A stretch of 38,312 nucleotides of DNA from SIG603 sp964369415. Its GTDB lineage: Bacteria > Bacillota > Clostridia > Oscillospirales > Acutalibacteraceae. Both the position numbers and the translations under genes were made by a program. Under the pieces are notes generated by a model. That model was not told the DNA's origin and searched no databases. It saw nothing but the letters and a program-made list of their open reading frames with translations. The stretch lies in assembly GCA_964369415.1 (NCBI GenBank), contig CAYJFP010000021.1:1-38312 (forward strand). Reading direction: 5' to 3'. Within the stretch, counting starts at the first letter, position 1. Every line of letters starts with the position of its first letter. Below, in pieces: positions 7,937-16,026 of this stretch.

Positions 7937-8970
7937 TCAGATTTATACCACCAATCGGTAATCCCTTGTTCATAAGCTTCGGCAAATGTTTCAGGGAAAT
8001 TCGGGTCTTCATCATCGGTATTATTATACCAAATTTCAGGATAGACAACATCGTCTCTTAAAAACGCTTTTGAAGTGTCTACGCCACTTTCTTCACCGTC
8101 TCTAACTTTTCTAGCGACAACCACTGTTCTAAAATTTTCAAACTCGTATGAACAAGTTGAAAGAGTTATTAGCCTATCGTCTTCATTTACATCAACACCA
8201 GTATCTATCAAGCTTCTATTCATTATTTCATATAAGAATTGCTGCTTTTCTTCGTCCGTGCTAAAACCCGTGATATAATATTCAAAAATTTCACCTTGAC
8301 TTTCAAGCACATTTGTCTTGAAAACAGAAATAATTTTCCACTCACCTGCTTCTTCATATGTATCATAAGTGATAACAGGTGAATTTTTATACACATCAAG
8401 TTTTCCAAAGTCAATTAAAGGAAAGAACATACTACCGTCTTGCATGCTATGTCCATGAATGATTTGATTATAACTTGTGACATCAGATGTGCCGTCTAGA
8501 AAAATACTACCATACTCAGTGTCTTCACCTCTATAATTTCTATAAAGGTAATATTCTGGGTCAAACGACGGCGCTTCAACTACTGGAAAACTCATGTTCG
8601 TTCCATCTATTTCCATCCAGCCGCTTAAGTCTTTATAGTCTTCTCTTAATCTGTTTATCGCAGAAACATAGTCATCATCCTGTTTTTCTTCTTCTGTTTC
8701 TGTATCCTCTTTTGCTTCTTCAAGCTCGTCTTTAATTTCACTGATTGTTTGATTGTTAAAATACGGCTTGATTATAAGCTCGTTTGCAAGTATCGCAGCT
8801 GAAACCACGAAAACTATAATAAAAACCACCAAAAGCACATTGAATAATACTTTTTTACTCTTCTTCTCTTGATAAACTTCTTCTTGCTCATAACTATTAT
8901 CATCGTGAATTATTTCATCTGCTGAAACTTTTGAGTAACCGTCACCATAATTATTTTTCTTATTTTTCAT
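7933..8970 (-). CDS. Class B sortase
   Basis: A membrane-anchored cysteine transpeptidase that links surface proteins to the cell wall. The 345-aa product has a cytosolic basic/acidic N-terminus, one membrane helix (residues about 41-66), an acidic coiled-coil-prone linker (about 75-100) and a sortase domain (about 105-290). Catalytic residues are His174 (HGHSM), Cys273 (TLSTC) and Arg281; the spacing and the TLSTCSYEF motif indicate class B. About 55 further residues follow, rich in Asp/Glu and aromatic residues. No candidate substrate with a sorting signal is encoded nearby, and the neighbours (cinA, folC) are housekeeping genes. Confidence 0.93.
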   Translation of the reverse strand: MKNKKNNYGDGYSKVSADEIIHDDNSYEQEEVYQEKKSKKVLFNVLLVVFIIVFVVSAAILANELIIKPYFNNQTISEIKDELEEAKEDTETEEEKQDDDYVSAINRLREDYKDLSGWMEIDGTNMSFPVVEAPSFDPEYYLYRNYRGEDTEYGSIFLDGTSDVTSYNQIIHGHSMQDGSMFFPLIDFGKLDVYKNSPVITYDTYEEAGEWKIISVFKTNVLESQGEIFEYYITGFSTDEEKQQFLYEIMNRSLIDTGVDVNEDDRLITLSTCSYEFENFRTVVVARKVRDGEESGVDTSKAFLRDDVVYPEIWYNNTDDEDPNFPETFAEAYEQGITDWWYKSE

Positions 8971-8993
8971 AAACTCTCCAAATTCAAATAAAA

Positions 8994-10244
8994 CTATACT
9001 TCAACAACTTCAATTTTATCTATCATTCTTCTTACCATGTCAAGTGCATGAGATGCTGCCGTGTGTCTATGCCACTGCCTGTTTTTAGATTTAGAAAATG
9101 AATTTCGCTTCACGACAAATGTATTTTCTCCATCTGACACAGCAATATAGACAAGTCCTACAGGTTTTTCGTCGCTTCCGCCGTCAGGCCCTGCTATTCC
9201 TGTAATTCCGACTCCTATGTCACTGCCTGAAAATTTGATTATTTTCTCTGCCATGTCTCTGGCACACTCTTCGCTAACTGCTCCGTAGTTTTTGATTATT
9301 TCCTCGTCTACTCCGAGTATTTTAATCTTTGTATCGTTTGAGTAGCTGATAAGCCCTGTTTCAAAAACATCTGATGAGCCTGAAATATCGGTAATTCTTT
9401 TTGCAAACAGTCCACCCGTGCATGACTCTGCACTTGCGACCGTCATGTTTTTTTCTTTTAGCTTATTCACGACAGTTTCTTCTAAGCTACTAAACTCTAC
9501 TGTGTACACGTTGTTTTTAAGCTTATCGCAGATCTCATTTTTTATCGGCTCTAAAAGTTCTTTTGCAGTTTCTTTATCTTTTGCCTTTGCGGTAATTCTT
9601 AAATACATCTCGCCTTCATCGGCATAAGGAGCGACACTTGGATTTTCGCCGTGCATTAAGTAGTCAAAAAACTGAGCTACCTCGCCTTCTCCTCTTCCGT
9701 AAACTCTAATATTCTTAGAGTATATCACTTCTTTATTATCCTTCAAAAGATACGGAATTCCGTAGTTTTTGAACATCGGTTCAAGCTCTGACGGAGGCCC
9801 CGGAAGCATCATGACAAGCTTTTTATTCTTTGTTTCAAACACACATCCTGGCGCTGTTCCGTTATCGTTAACCAAAATGTGACAGCCTATCGGAAGCATG
9901 GCTTGATTTAGCTGATTTTCTGTTATGTGGTTTTTAAATTTAGCAATTAATTCGTCTTTGACATCTTCATGCATGACTAATTCTGTTCCGCAAGTTTTTG
10001 CCACAATCACTTTTGTCAAATCGTCTTGCGTCGGCCCTAGACCACCTGTTGTTATTATCACATCGCTTCTTTCAAGTGCAGTTTCTACCAACTGAGAAAG
10101 CCTTTTGGGATTATCCCCAACTGTTGAGGCATACAGCAAATTTACACCTATACCAGCTAGTGCCTTCGCTATAATTGTTGTGTCCGTGTTTACGACTTTT
10201 CCGAGAAGTAGTTCTGTTCCTACCGATATAATTTCTGCATTCAT
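8994..10244 (-). CDS. cinA: CinA: competence/damage-inducible protein, NMN deamidase family
   Basis: A 416-aa two-domain protein. The N-terminal molybdopterin-binding-like (COG1058) domain covers residues about 1-170 (VGTELLLG, TTGGLGPTQDD, PGPPSELEPM). The C-terminal CinA domain covers about 255-410 (SAESCTGG, GITGIAGPDGG), which in characterised members deamidates nicotinamide mononucleotide. Length and domain order are those of full-length Firmicutes CinA. GGAG stands 8 nt before the ATG. It lies 21 nt after thiI and 23 nt before the sortase, within one operon. Confidence 0.96.
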   Translation of the reverse strand: MNAEIISVGTELLLGKVVNTDTTIIAKALAGIGVNLLYASTVGDNPKRLSQLVETALERSDVIITTGGLGPTQDDLTKVIVAKTCGTELVMHEDVKDELIAKFKNHITENQLNQAMLPIGCHILVNDNGTAPGCVFETKNKKLVMMLPGPPSELEPMFKNYGIPYLLKDNKEVIYSKNIRVYGRGEGEVAQFFDYLMHGENPSVAPYADEGEMYLRITAKAKDKETAKELLEPIKNEICDKLKNNVYTVEFSSLEETVVNKLKEKNMTVASAESCTGGLFAKRITDISGSSDVFETGLISYSNDTKIKILGVDEEIIKNYGAVSEECARDMAEKIIKFSGSDIGVGITGIAGPDGGSDEKPVGLVYIAVSDGENTFVVKRNSFSKSKNRQWHRHTAASHALDMVRRMIDKIEVVEV

Positions 10245-10265
10245 ATAAATGCTCCGTTTCCTTTA

Positions 10266-11438
10266 TTAAAAATTAATATCCAAAACCTCTAATTTTGACA
10301 ATGCATCTTCAAGTAAGGCCTCTTCATCAAGTGCAGTTTCAGCCGCCAATACAATTTTAATCGGTGGTTTTGTCCTTGGATGTTTTGGTGTGAAAATGGT
10401 ACAACAGTCTTCAAAAGGCTCTATAGAAATATCAAATGTCCCAATTTTTCTTGCTATTTTGACAATATCCTCTTTGTCGCTTCCGATTAACGGTCTAAAT
10501 ATTGGCATATCTGCCGCACTGTCGGTGCATGCTATCGCTTGTATTGTTTGGCTTGCCACCTGACCTAGGCTTTCACCCGTAATCAGTGCGTGACACTCGT
10601 AATTTTTAGCAATTTTTTCTGCCGCTTTCATCATGTATCTTCTTAAAATAACGGTGTTCAAATCGGCTGGGCATTTGTCTCTTATTTCCTCTTGAACATG
10701 CGTAAAGTTCACTGTTACCATTTTAATTCTTCCAGTGTAATCTGTCAATGCTTTTAAAAGCCTTACAACTTTGTCATGCGCCCTTTCACTTGTATAAGGA
10801 GGACTTGCAAAGTGAATAGCCGTAAGTTCGACGCCTCTTTTTGCCATCATCCATGCAGCTACAGGACTGTCGATTCCACCGCTAATCATTATAGCAGCCT
10901 TGCCGCCTGAGCCTACCGGTATTCCACCCGCTCCTTTTTTTACATCGGCATGAATATATGCACCTTTTTCTCTTATTTCAACCTTTACGATAACATCGGG
11001 ATTATGGACGTCCACCGAAAGATTATCAAAGTTTTCAAGTATATATCCACCGACTTCTGCACTGATTTCTGGAGATTGCAGCGGGAATTTTTTGTCCGAG
11101 CGCTTGCTTTCCACTTTAAAAGTTTTCACGGACAAAAGTCTATCTTCAAGGTAAGAAACCGCAGTTTCTCTAATGTTTTCTATATTTTTTTCGCAGATAA
11201 CTGCCTTTACATATGCGCTAATTCCAAAAATCTTGCCGACTTTTTCTTCACACTCGTCTAGGTCGCAGTCCTCAGATTTTGGTGTTATATAAACCGTGGA
11301 CTGAGCCGAATATATATCGTATTCATTATTTGAAGAGATTCTTCTCTTAATATTCTTTAAAAGAAGATTTTCAAACGATTTTCTATTTAGTCCTTTGAGT
11401 ACAATTTCTCCGAGTTTTATTAGTATTACTTCATTCAT
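10266..11438 (-). CDS. thiI: tRNA 4-thiouridine sulfurtransferase ThiI (no rhodanese domain)
   Basis: ThiI adenylates U8 of tRNA and inserts sulfur to give 4-thiouridine, and can feed thiamine thiazole synthesis. Domains in order: N-terminal ferredoxin-like and THUMP (residues about 1-165), then a PP-loop ATPase (SGGIDSPVAAWMM, about 180). The rhodanese domain of the E. coli enzyme is absent, as in Bacillus; the Cys pair in FEDCCTIF probably includes the catalytic Cys. The ATG at 11438 follows the desulfurase stop by one base (TGA-T-ATG) and gives the family start MNEVILIKLGE; a TTG at 11453 is in frame but less likely. The adjacent desulfurase is the probable sulfur donor. Confidence 0.95.
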   Translation of the reverse strand: MNEVILIKLGEIVLKGLNRKSFENLLLKNIKRRISSNNEYDIYSAQSTVYITPKSEDCDLDECEEKVGKIFGISAYVKAVICEKNIENIRETAVSYLEDRLLSVKTFKVESKRSDKKFPLQSPEISAEVGGYILENFDNLSVDVHNPDVIVKVEIREKGAYIHADVKKGAGGIPVGSGGKAAIMISGGIDSPVAAWMMAKRGVELTAIHFASPPYTSERAHDKVVRLLKALTDYTGRIKMVTVNFTHVQEEIRDKCPADLNTVILRRYMMKAAEKIAKNYECHALITGESLGQVASQTIQAIACTDSAADMPIFRPLIGSDKEDIVKIARKIGTFDISIEPFEDCCTIFTPKHPRTKPPIKIVLAAETALDEEALLEDALSKLEVLDINF

Positions 11439-11439
11439 A

Positions 11440-12555
11440 TCATATATGTGCAATATTTTCCAGTCCTTCTTTCAGATGAAAAATAAGTGCATCTACATCC
11501 TCTCTATTATTATTTGGTGAAAAACTCACCCTTACCGAACTTTCTATTTCTTTTGGTGAAAGCTCCATCGCACTTAGAACCGCACTTGGCTTTGAGCCAG
11601 AGCACGCTGAGCCTACTGAAACGTATATTTCTCTTTCGGAAAGATAGTGAAGCATGGTTTCGCCCCTTACTTTCATAAGGGAAAAGTTCAGTATGTATGG
11701 ACTTGCATTATCTGGTGAATTAATCTTTATGTATGGAATTTTTTTAAGCTCTTCTCTTAAAAATTCATTGAGCGCTTTCACTTCATTTTCCCGCTTATAT
11801 AAGCTTACAGCTTCTGAAAATGCTACAATTCCAGGCAAATTTTCTGTTCCCGACCTTATGTTTTTCTCTTGGCCACCACCTAGCAAAAGCGGCTTGATTC
11901 TCTTATTTTTTGCTATATATAATGCGCCTGTACCCTTCATTCCGTGGACTTTGTGGGCGCTGATACTAACTAAATCTATGCCGAGTTTTTTTATATTTAG
12001 TTTATTCTTTAAAAAACCTTGCACATTATCGGTATGAAATAGTGCCCTTGGCGCTTTTCTCTTAATCGCTCCCGCTACTTCTTCAAGCGGTAATATCGCA
12101 CCCGTCTCGTTATTAACTGACATCAAGCTTACAAGGATGGTTTTTTCATTTACGGCATTAAAAACATCTTTTTTACTTATGTTTCCAGATTTATCTGGTT
12201 TTAAAAAAACAACTTCAAAACCCATTTCGGAAAGCTTTTTCAGTGACTCTTTAACCGATGGATGTTCTATCTCAGAACTTACAATCCTGTTTCCGTTTCT
12301 TATGTTTTGAAGTGCAGCGCCTAAAATCGCAGTGTTATTGCTCTCGGTACCCCCTGACGTGAAAATCAACTCCCCTTCGTTTACCGAAAGGGAATTAATT
12401 ATTGTCTCACGAGCTTTTCTAAGTTCTTTTTCCGCACTAAATCCTAAAGAATGAAGTGAAGAGGGATTTCCGAAACACTCGGTCATTATCCACATCGCTT
12501 TTTTAGCCGCATCTATATTAACTTTTGTGGTTGAGCTGTTATCAAGATAATGCAT
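11440..12555 (-). CDS. Cysteine desulfurase (NifS/IscS family, ThiI partner)
   Basis: A PLP-dependent enzyme that moves sulfur from cysteine to an enzyme persulfide. The 371-aa product begins YLDNSSTTKVN, has the PLP Lys in SISAHKVHG (about residue 200), GGGQEKNIRSGTEN, and the active-site Cys loop SACSGSKPS near residue 318. The partnership with thiI, nearly end to end with it, matches the NifZ-ThiI arrangement of Bacillus and suggests a dedicated tRNA thiolation role rather than general Fe-S assembly; no iscU, sufB or sufC is nearby. Start supported by CGGAG upstream; 13 nt separate it from the VanW gene. Confidence 0.94.
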   Translation of the reverse strand: MHYLDNSSTTKVNIDAAKKAMWIMTECFGNPSSLHSLGFSAEKELRKARETIINSLSVNEGELIFTSGGTESNNTAILGAALQNIRNGNRIVSSEIEHPSVKESLKKLSEMGFEVVFLKPDKSGNISKKDVFNAVNEKTILVSLMSVNNETGAILPLEEVAGAIKRKAPRALFHTDNVQGFLKNKLNIKKLGIDLVSISAHKVHGMKGTGALYIAKNKRIKPLLLGGGQEKNIRSGTENLPGIVAFSEAVSLYKRENEVKALNEFLREELKKIPYIKINSPDNASPYILNFSLMKVRGETMLHYLSEREIYVSVGSACSGSKPSAVLSAMELSPKEIESSVRVSFSPNNNREDVDALIFHLKEGLENIAHI

Positions 12556-12568
12556 TTAATCTCCGTTG

Positions 12569-14164
12569 TTAACCTGCTGGTGTAGTATTTTCTGTTGTTC
12601 CCGCATCGGGAGTCGTTGTACCTGGATCTGTAGGTGTTGTATTCGGGTCAGTTGGTGTTGTCGTACCNNNNNNNNNNNNNNNNNNNNNNNNNNNNNNNNN
12701 NNNNNNNNNNNNNNNNNNNNNNNNNNNNNNNNNNNNNNNNNNNNNNNNNNNNNNNNNNNNNNNNNNNGGATCTGTAGGTGTTGTATTCGGGTCAGTTGGT
12801 GTTGTCGTACCTGGATCTGTAGGTGTTGTTGTGCCTGGATCAGGTGTGGCTTCAGGTGCTGGAGTTGCATCTGGGCCTTTTACTATGACTTGCTGCATAG
12901 GTGAATAGCTTGAAGACTTAAGTTCTTCTACCAAAACTGTCTCATCACCTAGGTAGAATATTCTTTCGGCAGCGGCATAGGAACCATTGCTACCATAAGT
13001 CTTAACATATGAAGTACCTGGCTCCATTGTCTCATCTACAATGTATTTAGGTGCTCCCATTGCTATTGAACCTGTATACCAAGAGTCAACTTCTATTCTA
13101 TCCCAACCTTCTTGCTTTGTTCCGTAAATATTTGCTGTTAGTTCTACTCCCTCCATATACATTTCTAAATATATAGGAGTATCAAAATTATTTTTAAATT
13201 TAAAGTCGTAGTTATTATAATTAACCATTGCATCAAGCCCAATAGGTACATAAGATGCAGGATATGCATGTGGATGTCTTTCTACAATTTCAAGACCAGC
13301 TAATAAAACCGCCATATAAAGAGTAGAAGATGTTTGGCAAATTCCTCCACCATACATTGGAACATATTCACCGCCGGCGATTCCGTTTGCTGCCAAAAAT
13401 CCTGAGCCGTTATATGTGCTGTCACCAACTGTTCCGTGGAATGAGAATACTTCACCAGGCTGTAATACTAAGCCTGATATTCTACTTCCAGCTTCTGCCA
13501 TATTGTGGTTTCCGTTTGCATTGTTAGTTGAAATTGTTGTATATGTTGAAACTTGAAGATAAGTTTCCTGTAAACTTGCCATTTGCACTTCGGCTTCTAC
13601 AGGTTCAATTACGACATCAACATTTCCGCTTTTTCCGCTGTCAAAAACTGCTTTTACGTCATTTTTTAATTTTTTAATATCAAGTGTCGCTCCGTCTACA
13701 TCCTCTACAAATGAAAATGCGCCGTCAACAAAACCTTCAACCTCGGCATTTTTAGCATCTTTAATATATTTTTCAGCCTCAGCACTTAGAATATCTTCTA
13801 GTTTTGCTTCATCAATTTCATATCCGATGTCAAAACTGCCGCCCTCGGTATTCAATATAACTTCACCTAAAAGCTCATCAATAACATGAGTATAGCCAAC
13901 TTGTGATGCCGTTAATTTGAGTACTTCTTCTCCAAAATTAACCGTAACCGCAAGTTTGTCCATTTCTCCTTCAAGATATGTTAAACAAGCGCTCATAGCT
14001 TCTTCTATTTGCAAGCCTGATACATCTATTCCCTCTACAACTGTGCCCTCAGCCATTGTCGCTGGTGGCAATACTTTGTCCTCTTCTGGTCCAAAAAATG
14101 AACATGCAGTAAGTAGCATTAACGCACAAATTATAAACACAAATTTAAAAATTCCACTTTTCAT
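12569..14164 (-). CDS. VanW family lipoprotein with a Thr/Pro repeat tail (contains a scaffold gap)
   Basis: A predicted cell-surface lipoprotein. The signal peptide ends in a lipobox (LTAC, Cys21). Residues about 40-180 resemble the YoaR-type putative peptidoglycan-binding domain, and about 205-340 form the VanW domain (FSFHGTVGDST, GGGICQTSSTLYMAVL). A low-complexity tail of Thr/Pro/Asp repeats, probably spanning the wall, follows from about residue 440. The tail contains 100 N, so the true protein length is unknown; the frame is the same on both sides. The start has AAGGATG 7 nt upstream. VanW-domain function is not established, though it is associated with cell-wall proteins. It is the first gene of the operon. 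Confidence 0.9.
   Translation of the reverse strand: MKSGIFKFVFIICALMLLTACSFFGPEEDKVLPPATMAEGTVVEGIDVSGLQIEEAMSACLTYLEGEMDKLAVTVNFGEEVLKLTASQVGYTHVIDELLGEVILNTEGGSFDIGYEIDEAKLEDILSAEAEKYIKDAKNAEVEGFVDGAFSFVEDVDGATLDIKKLKNDVKAVFDSGKSGNVDVVIEPVEAEVQMASLQETYLQVSTYTTISTNNANGNHNMAEAGSRISGLVLQPGEVFSFHGTVGDSTYNGSGFLAANGIAGGEYVPMYGGGICQTSSTLYMAVLLAGLEIVERHPHAYPASYVPIGLDAMVNYNNYDFKFKNNFDTPIYLEMYMEGVELTANIYGTKQEGWDRIEVDSWYTGSIAMGAPKYIVDETMEPGTSYVKTYGSNGSYAAAERIFYLGDETVLVEELKSSSYSPMQQVIVKGPDATPAPEATPDPGTTTPTDPGTTTPTDPNTTPTDXXXXXXXXXXXXXXXXXXXXXXXXXXXXXXXXXXGTTTPTDPNTTPTDPGTTTPDAGTTENTTPAG
12572..12840. repeat. 45-bp coding tandem repeat interrupted by a scaffold gap
   Basis: The unit encodes GTTTPTDPNTTPTDP. 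A 44-nt copy borders the gap on each side (12624-12667 and 12768-12811) and the copies are identical; partial and diverged units flank them. The end of one copy (GATCC) and the start of the next (GGTACG) would join perfectly with a single missing A, so the real gap is 1 + 3n nt, most simply 1 + 45n. Confidence 0.85.
12668..12767. other. Assembly gap (100 N)
   Basis: Exactly 100 N, the usual placeholder for a gap of unknown size. It sits inside the tandem repeat of the VanW gene, where short reads collapse. Confidence 0.99.
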
Positions 14165-14248
14165 ATATAATCATCCTTTTTAGAATAAATCTTTAGTATT
14201 TTTATCATAAATCAGTATAAATCTCATACTATATAATATCTCTAATTA

Positions 14249-14277
14249 ATTATACTTTTTTTGTCGAACTTTGTAAA
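14249..14277 (-). promoter_or_regulatory. Putative sigma-A promoter of the VanW-to-FolC operon
   Basis: Minus strand: -35 TTTACA (14277-14272), a 17-nt spacer and -10 TATAAT (14254-14249). It gives a leader of about 80 nt before the VanW gene and lies back to back with the promoter of the small plus-strand gene. Confidence 0.75.
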
Positions 14278-14315
14278 TAGAAAAATAGAAATAATTCTGA
14301 ATTTTTCTTAAATTG

Positions 14316-14346
14316 TTGAAAGTGGTATTTAAAACCAACATATAAT
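14316..14346 (+). promoter_or_regulatory. Putative promoter of the small plus-strand gene
   Basis: TTGAAA (14316-14321) and a perfect TATAAT (14341-14346), with a rather long 19-nt spacer. It is divergent from the VanW operon promoter in the 292-nt intergenic region. Confidence 0.55.
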
Positions 14347-14381
14347 AGTTTTAGAAGTTAAAATTAAGGAAAGAATAATAG

Positions 14382-14411
14382 ATGAAAATTAAATCTAATG
14401 CTATTATATGA
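14382..14411 (+). CDS. Possible leader peptide, 9 codons
   Basis: ATG followed by eight codons (peptide MKIKSNAII) and TGA, preceded by AAGGAAAG ending 9 nt upstream. It lies between the promoter at 14316-14346 and the 79-aa gene at 14457. It could be a real leader or chance; there is no attenuator hairpin after it that I can see. Confidence 0.25.
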   Translation: MKIKSNAII

Positions 14412-14456
14412 AAAAAGTTAAGAAATAATATTAATTTTGAGAAAGGAAAGAAAAAA

Positions 14457-14696
14457 ATGAATGAGGACCGATTACTTCGCAGAATCAGCAATATTCTTCA
14501 CTGTAATTATTTATCGGACTTGCATTTTAACAGGAAGTATTTAAACCAAAATGCTATAAAGCCAATATTAAGAATCAAAAAAGAAGCTTACTCTGTTGAA
14601 GACTGGGAAAAAGCCATTTCTTATATAACAGACAAAGATGTAAACTGCAATTCCGTAGATGAGGCAAAGAGTATTTTACTGGATTTTTACAAGTGA
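14457..14696 (+). CDS. Small protein of unknown function (79 aa)
   Basis: I do not recognise this family. It is a soluble, probably helical 79-aa protein with many charged residues, no membrane helix, no signal peptide and two Cys (residues 15 and 63) far apart. It looks genuinely expressed: its own promoter, GAAAGGA a few bases before the ATG, codon use like its neighbours, and a strong terminator straight after. It stands alone on the plus strand between two minus-strand operons. Confidence 0.75.
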   Translation: MNEDRLLRRISNILHCNYLSDLHFNRKYLNQNAIKPILRIKKEAYSVEDWEKAISYITDKDVNCNSVDEAKSILLDFYK

Positions 14697-14735
14697 AAAA
14701 AACCTCGTATCACTTAGCTGATACGAGGTTTTCAC
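14693..14735. terminator. Bidirectional intrinsic terminator
   Basis: AACCTCGTATCA (14701-14712) pairs with TGATACGAGGTT (14719-14730) around CTTAGC, with A runs before and T runs after. It serves the small plus-strand gene and, from the other side, the hrcA-grpE-dnaK-dnaJ operon. Confidence 0.92.
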
Positions 14736-14739
14736 TGAT

Positions 14740-15885
14740 TTATTCACCAAATAATTCTTTTAGTTTTCCAAAAAAGTTTTTACGCTTTTGATAGTTTTTT
14801 TCATCGCCTAAACTGTCAAACTCTTTTAAAATTTCTTTTTGCTTTTTGTTTAAATTTTTGGGTATCTCAACCGTGATTTGAACATATTGGTCTCCTTTAT
14901 GTCTTCCTCTTAGGCTTTGTATACCCTTTCCTTTAAGTTTGAATACATCTCCTGGCTGTGTGCCTTCGTGCACATCATAACTTACCTTACCGTCGAGCGT
15001 CGGCACAATTATCTCTGCTCCAAGCGCCGCTTGTGTAAAGGTAATTGGCATTTCGCACCATACATCATTGCCTTTTCTTTTAAAAATCGAATGAGGTCTT
15101 ACCGATATATATACATGAAGGTCGCCATTTGGCCCCTTATTTGCGCCGGCATTTCCTTGACCTTGAACATTTATTACTTGCTCATCGTCAATACCCGCTG
15201 GAATGTTGACTTCGATACTCTTTTTTCTTCTAACTCTTCCTTTGCCATCACAAGTTTTACATGGTTTTTCTACTATTTTACCACTGCCTTTACACTTGTC
15301 ACAAGCTTGCGAAGACTGAACCACACCAAATGGTGTTCTTTGATTTATCTTTACTTGTCCAGTTCCGCCACAATTCGGACACGATTTAGGATGTGTGCCT
15401 TTTTCAGCTCCTGTACCATCGCAGTCACTACAGTTTTCTATCTGCTGATATTCGATGACTTTTTTCACACCTTTAGCCGCTTCTTCAAAGCTTATAAAAA
15501 TGCTGGTTTCGCAGTCGGTACCTCTTCTGGGTGCATTTGGATTCGCACGCTGCCTCCCGCCAAAACCACCACCAAAAAAGCTGTCGAATATATCAGAAAA
15601 ATCAAAACCTCCACCTTGGAACGGATTTCCACCACCGGCACCGCCTCCAAAGTTTGGATCGACACCTGCATGACCGAACTGATCGTATCTTGATTTTTTA
15701 TCTTTGTCTGAAAGCACTTCGTAAGCCTCGTTAAGCTCTTTAAATTTGTGCTCAGCTTCTTTGTCACCTGGATTTAAGTCCGGATGATATTTTTTAGCGA
15801 GTTTTCTGTAGGCTTTTTTAATTTCGTCATCATTTGAACTTTTATTAAGCCCCATTACCTCGTAATAATCACGTTTATCTGGCAA
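14740..15885 (-). CDS. dnaJ: Chaperone DnaJ (Hsp40, type I)
   Basis: Co-chaperone that delivers clients to DnaK and stimulates its ATPase. The 381-aa protein has a J domain (residues about 5-70, HPD in KYHPDLNPG), a Gly/Phe-rich linker (about 75-115), a zinc-finger domain with four CxxCxGxG-type repeats (CSDCDGTG, CPNCGGTG, CDKCKGSG, CKTCDGKG), and C-terminal substrate-binding domains. It is the last gene of the heat-shock operon, 141 nt after dnaK, with a terminator just downstream. Confidence 0.98.
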   Translation of the reverse strand: MPDKRDYYEVMGLNKSSNDDEIKKAYRKLAKKYHPDLNPGDKEAEHKFKELNEAYEVLSDKDKKSRYDQFGHAGVDPNFGGGAGGGNPFQGGGFDFSDIFDSFFGGGFGGRQRANPNAPRRGTDCETSIFISFEEAAKGVKKVIEYQQIENCSDCDGTGAEKGTHPKSCPNCGGTGQVKINQRTPFGVVQSSQACDKCKGSGKIVEKPCKTCDGKGRVRRKKSIEVNIPAGIDDEQVINVQGQGNAGANKGPNGDLHVYISVRPHSIFKRKGNDVWCEMPITFTQAALGAEIIVPTLDGKVSYDVHEGTQPGDVFKLKGKGIQSLRGRHKGDQYVQITVEIPKNLNKKQKEILKEFDSLGDEKNYQKRKNFFGKLKELFGE

Positions 15886-15979
15886 GTGTCTCTCTCCTTA
15901 ACTAAATATACTTTATGTATAGCCAATTTCTTAAAGCCCAATAAGTTTTAAGAATTCAGCTAAGCTTAAACGTAGTCTG

Positions 15980-16000
15980 AGGGGGATTAAAAATCCCCCT
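15980..16000. other. Stem-loop between dnaK and dnaJ
   Basis: A perfect 9-bp inverted repeat (AGGGGGATT / AATCCCCCT) with a 3-nt loop in the 141-nt dnaK-dnaJ spacer. There is no T run on the minus strand after it, so it is not a standard terminator. A role as mRNA stabiliser or partial attenuator lowering dnaJ output is inference. Confidence 0.6.
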
Positions 16001-16026
16001 TAAACCATTATATTATTTTATTAAAA

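Noticed and set aside
12572..12840. CRISPR-like array
   Set aside because: The repeats are contiguous, in frame and encode a Thr/Pro tail of the VanW protein; there are no spacers.
14917..15693. 258-codon open frame on the plus strand opposite dnaJ
   Set aside because: It is antisense to the highly conserved dnaJ gene, with no start signals and a composition set by dnaJ codons.
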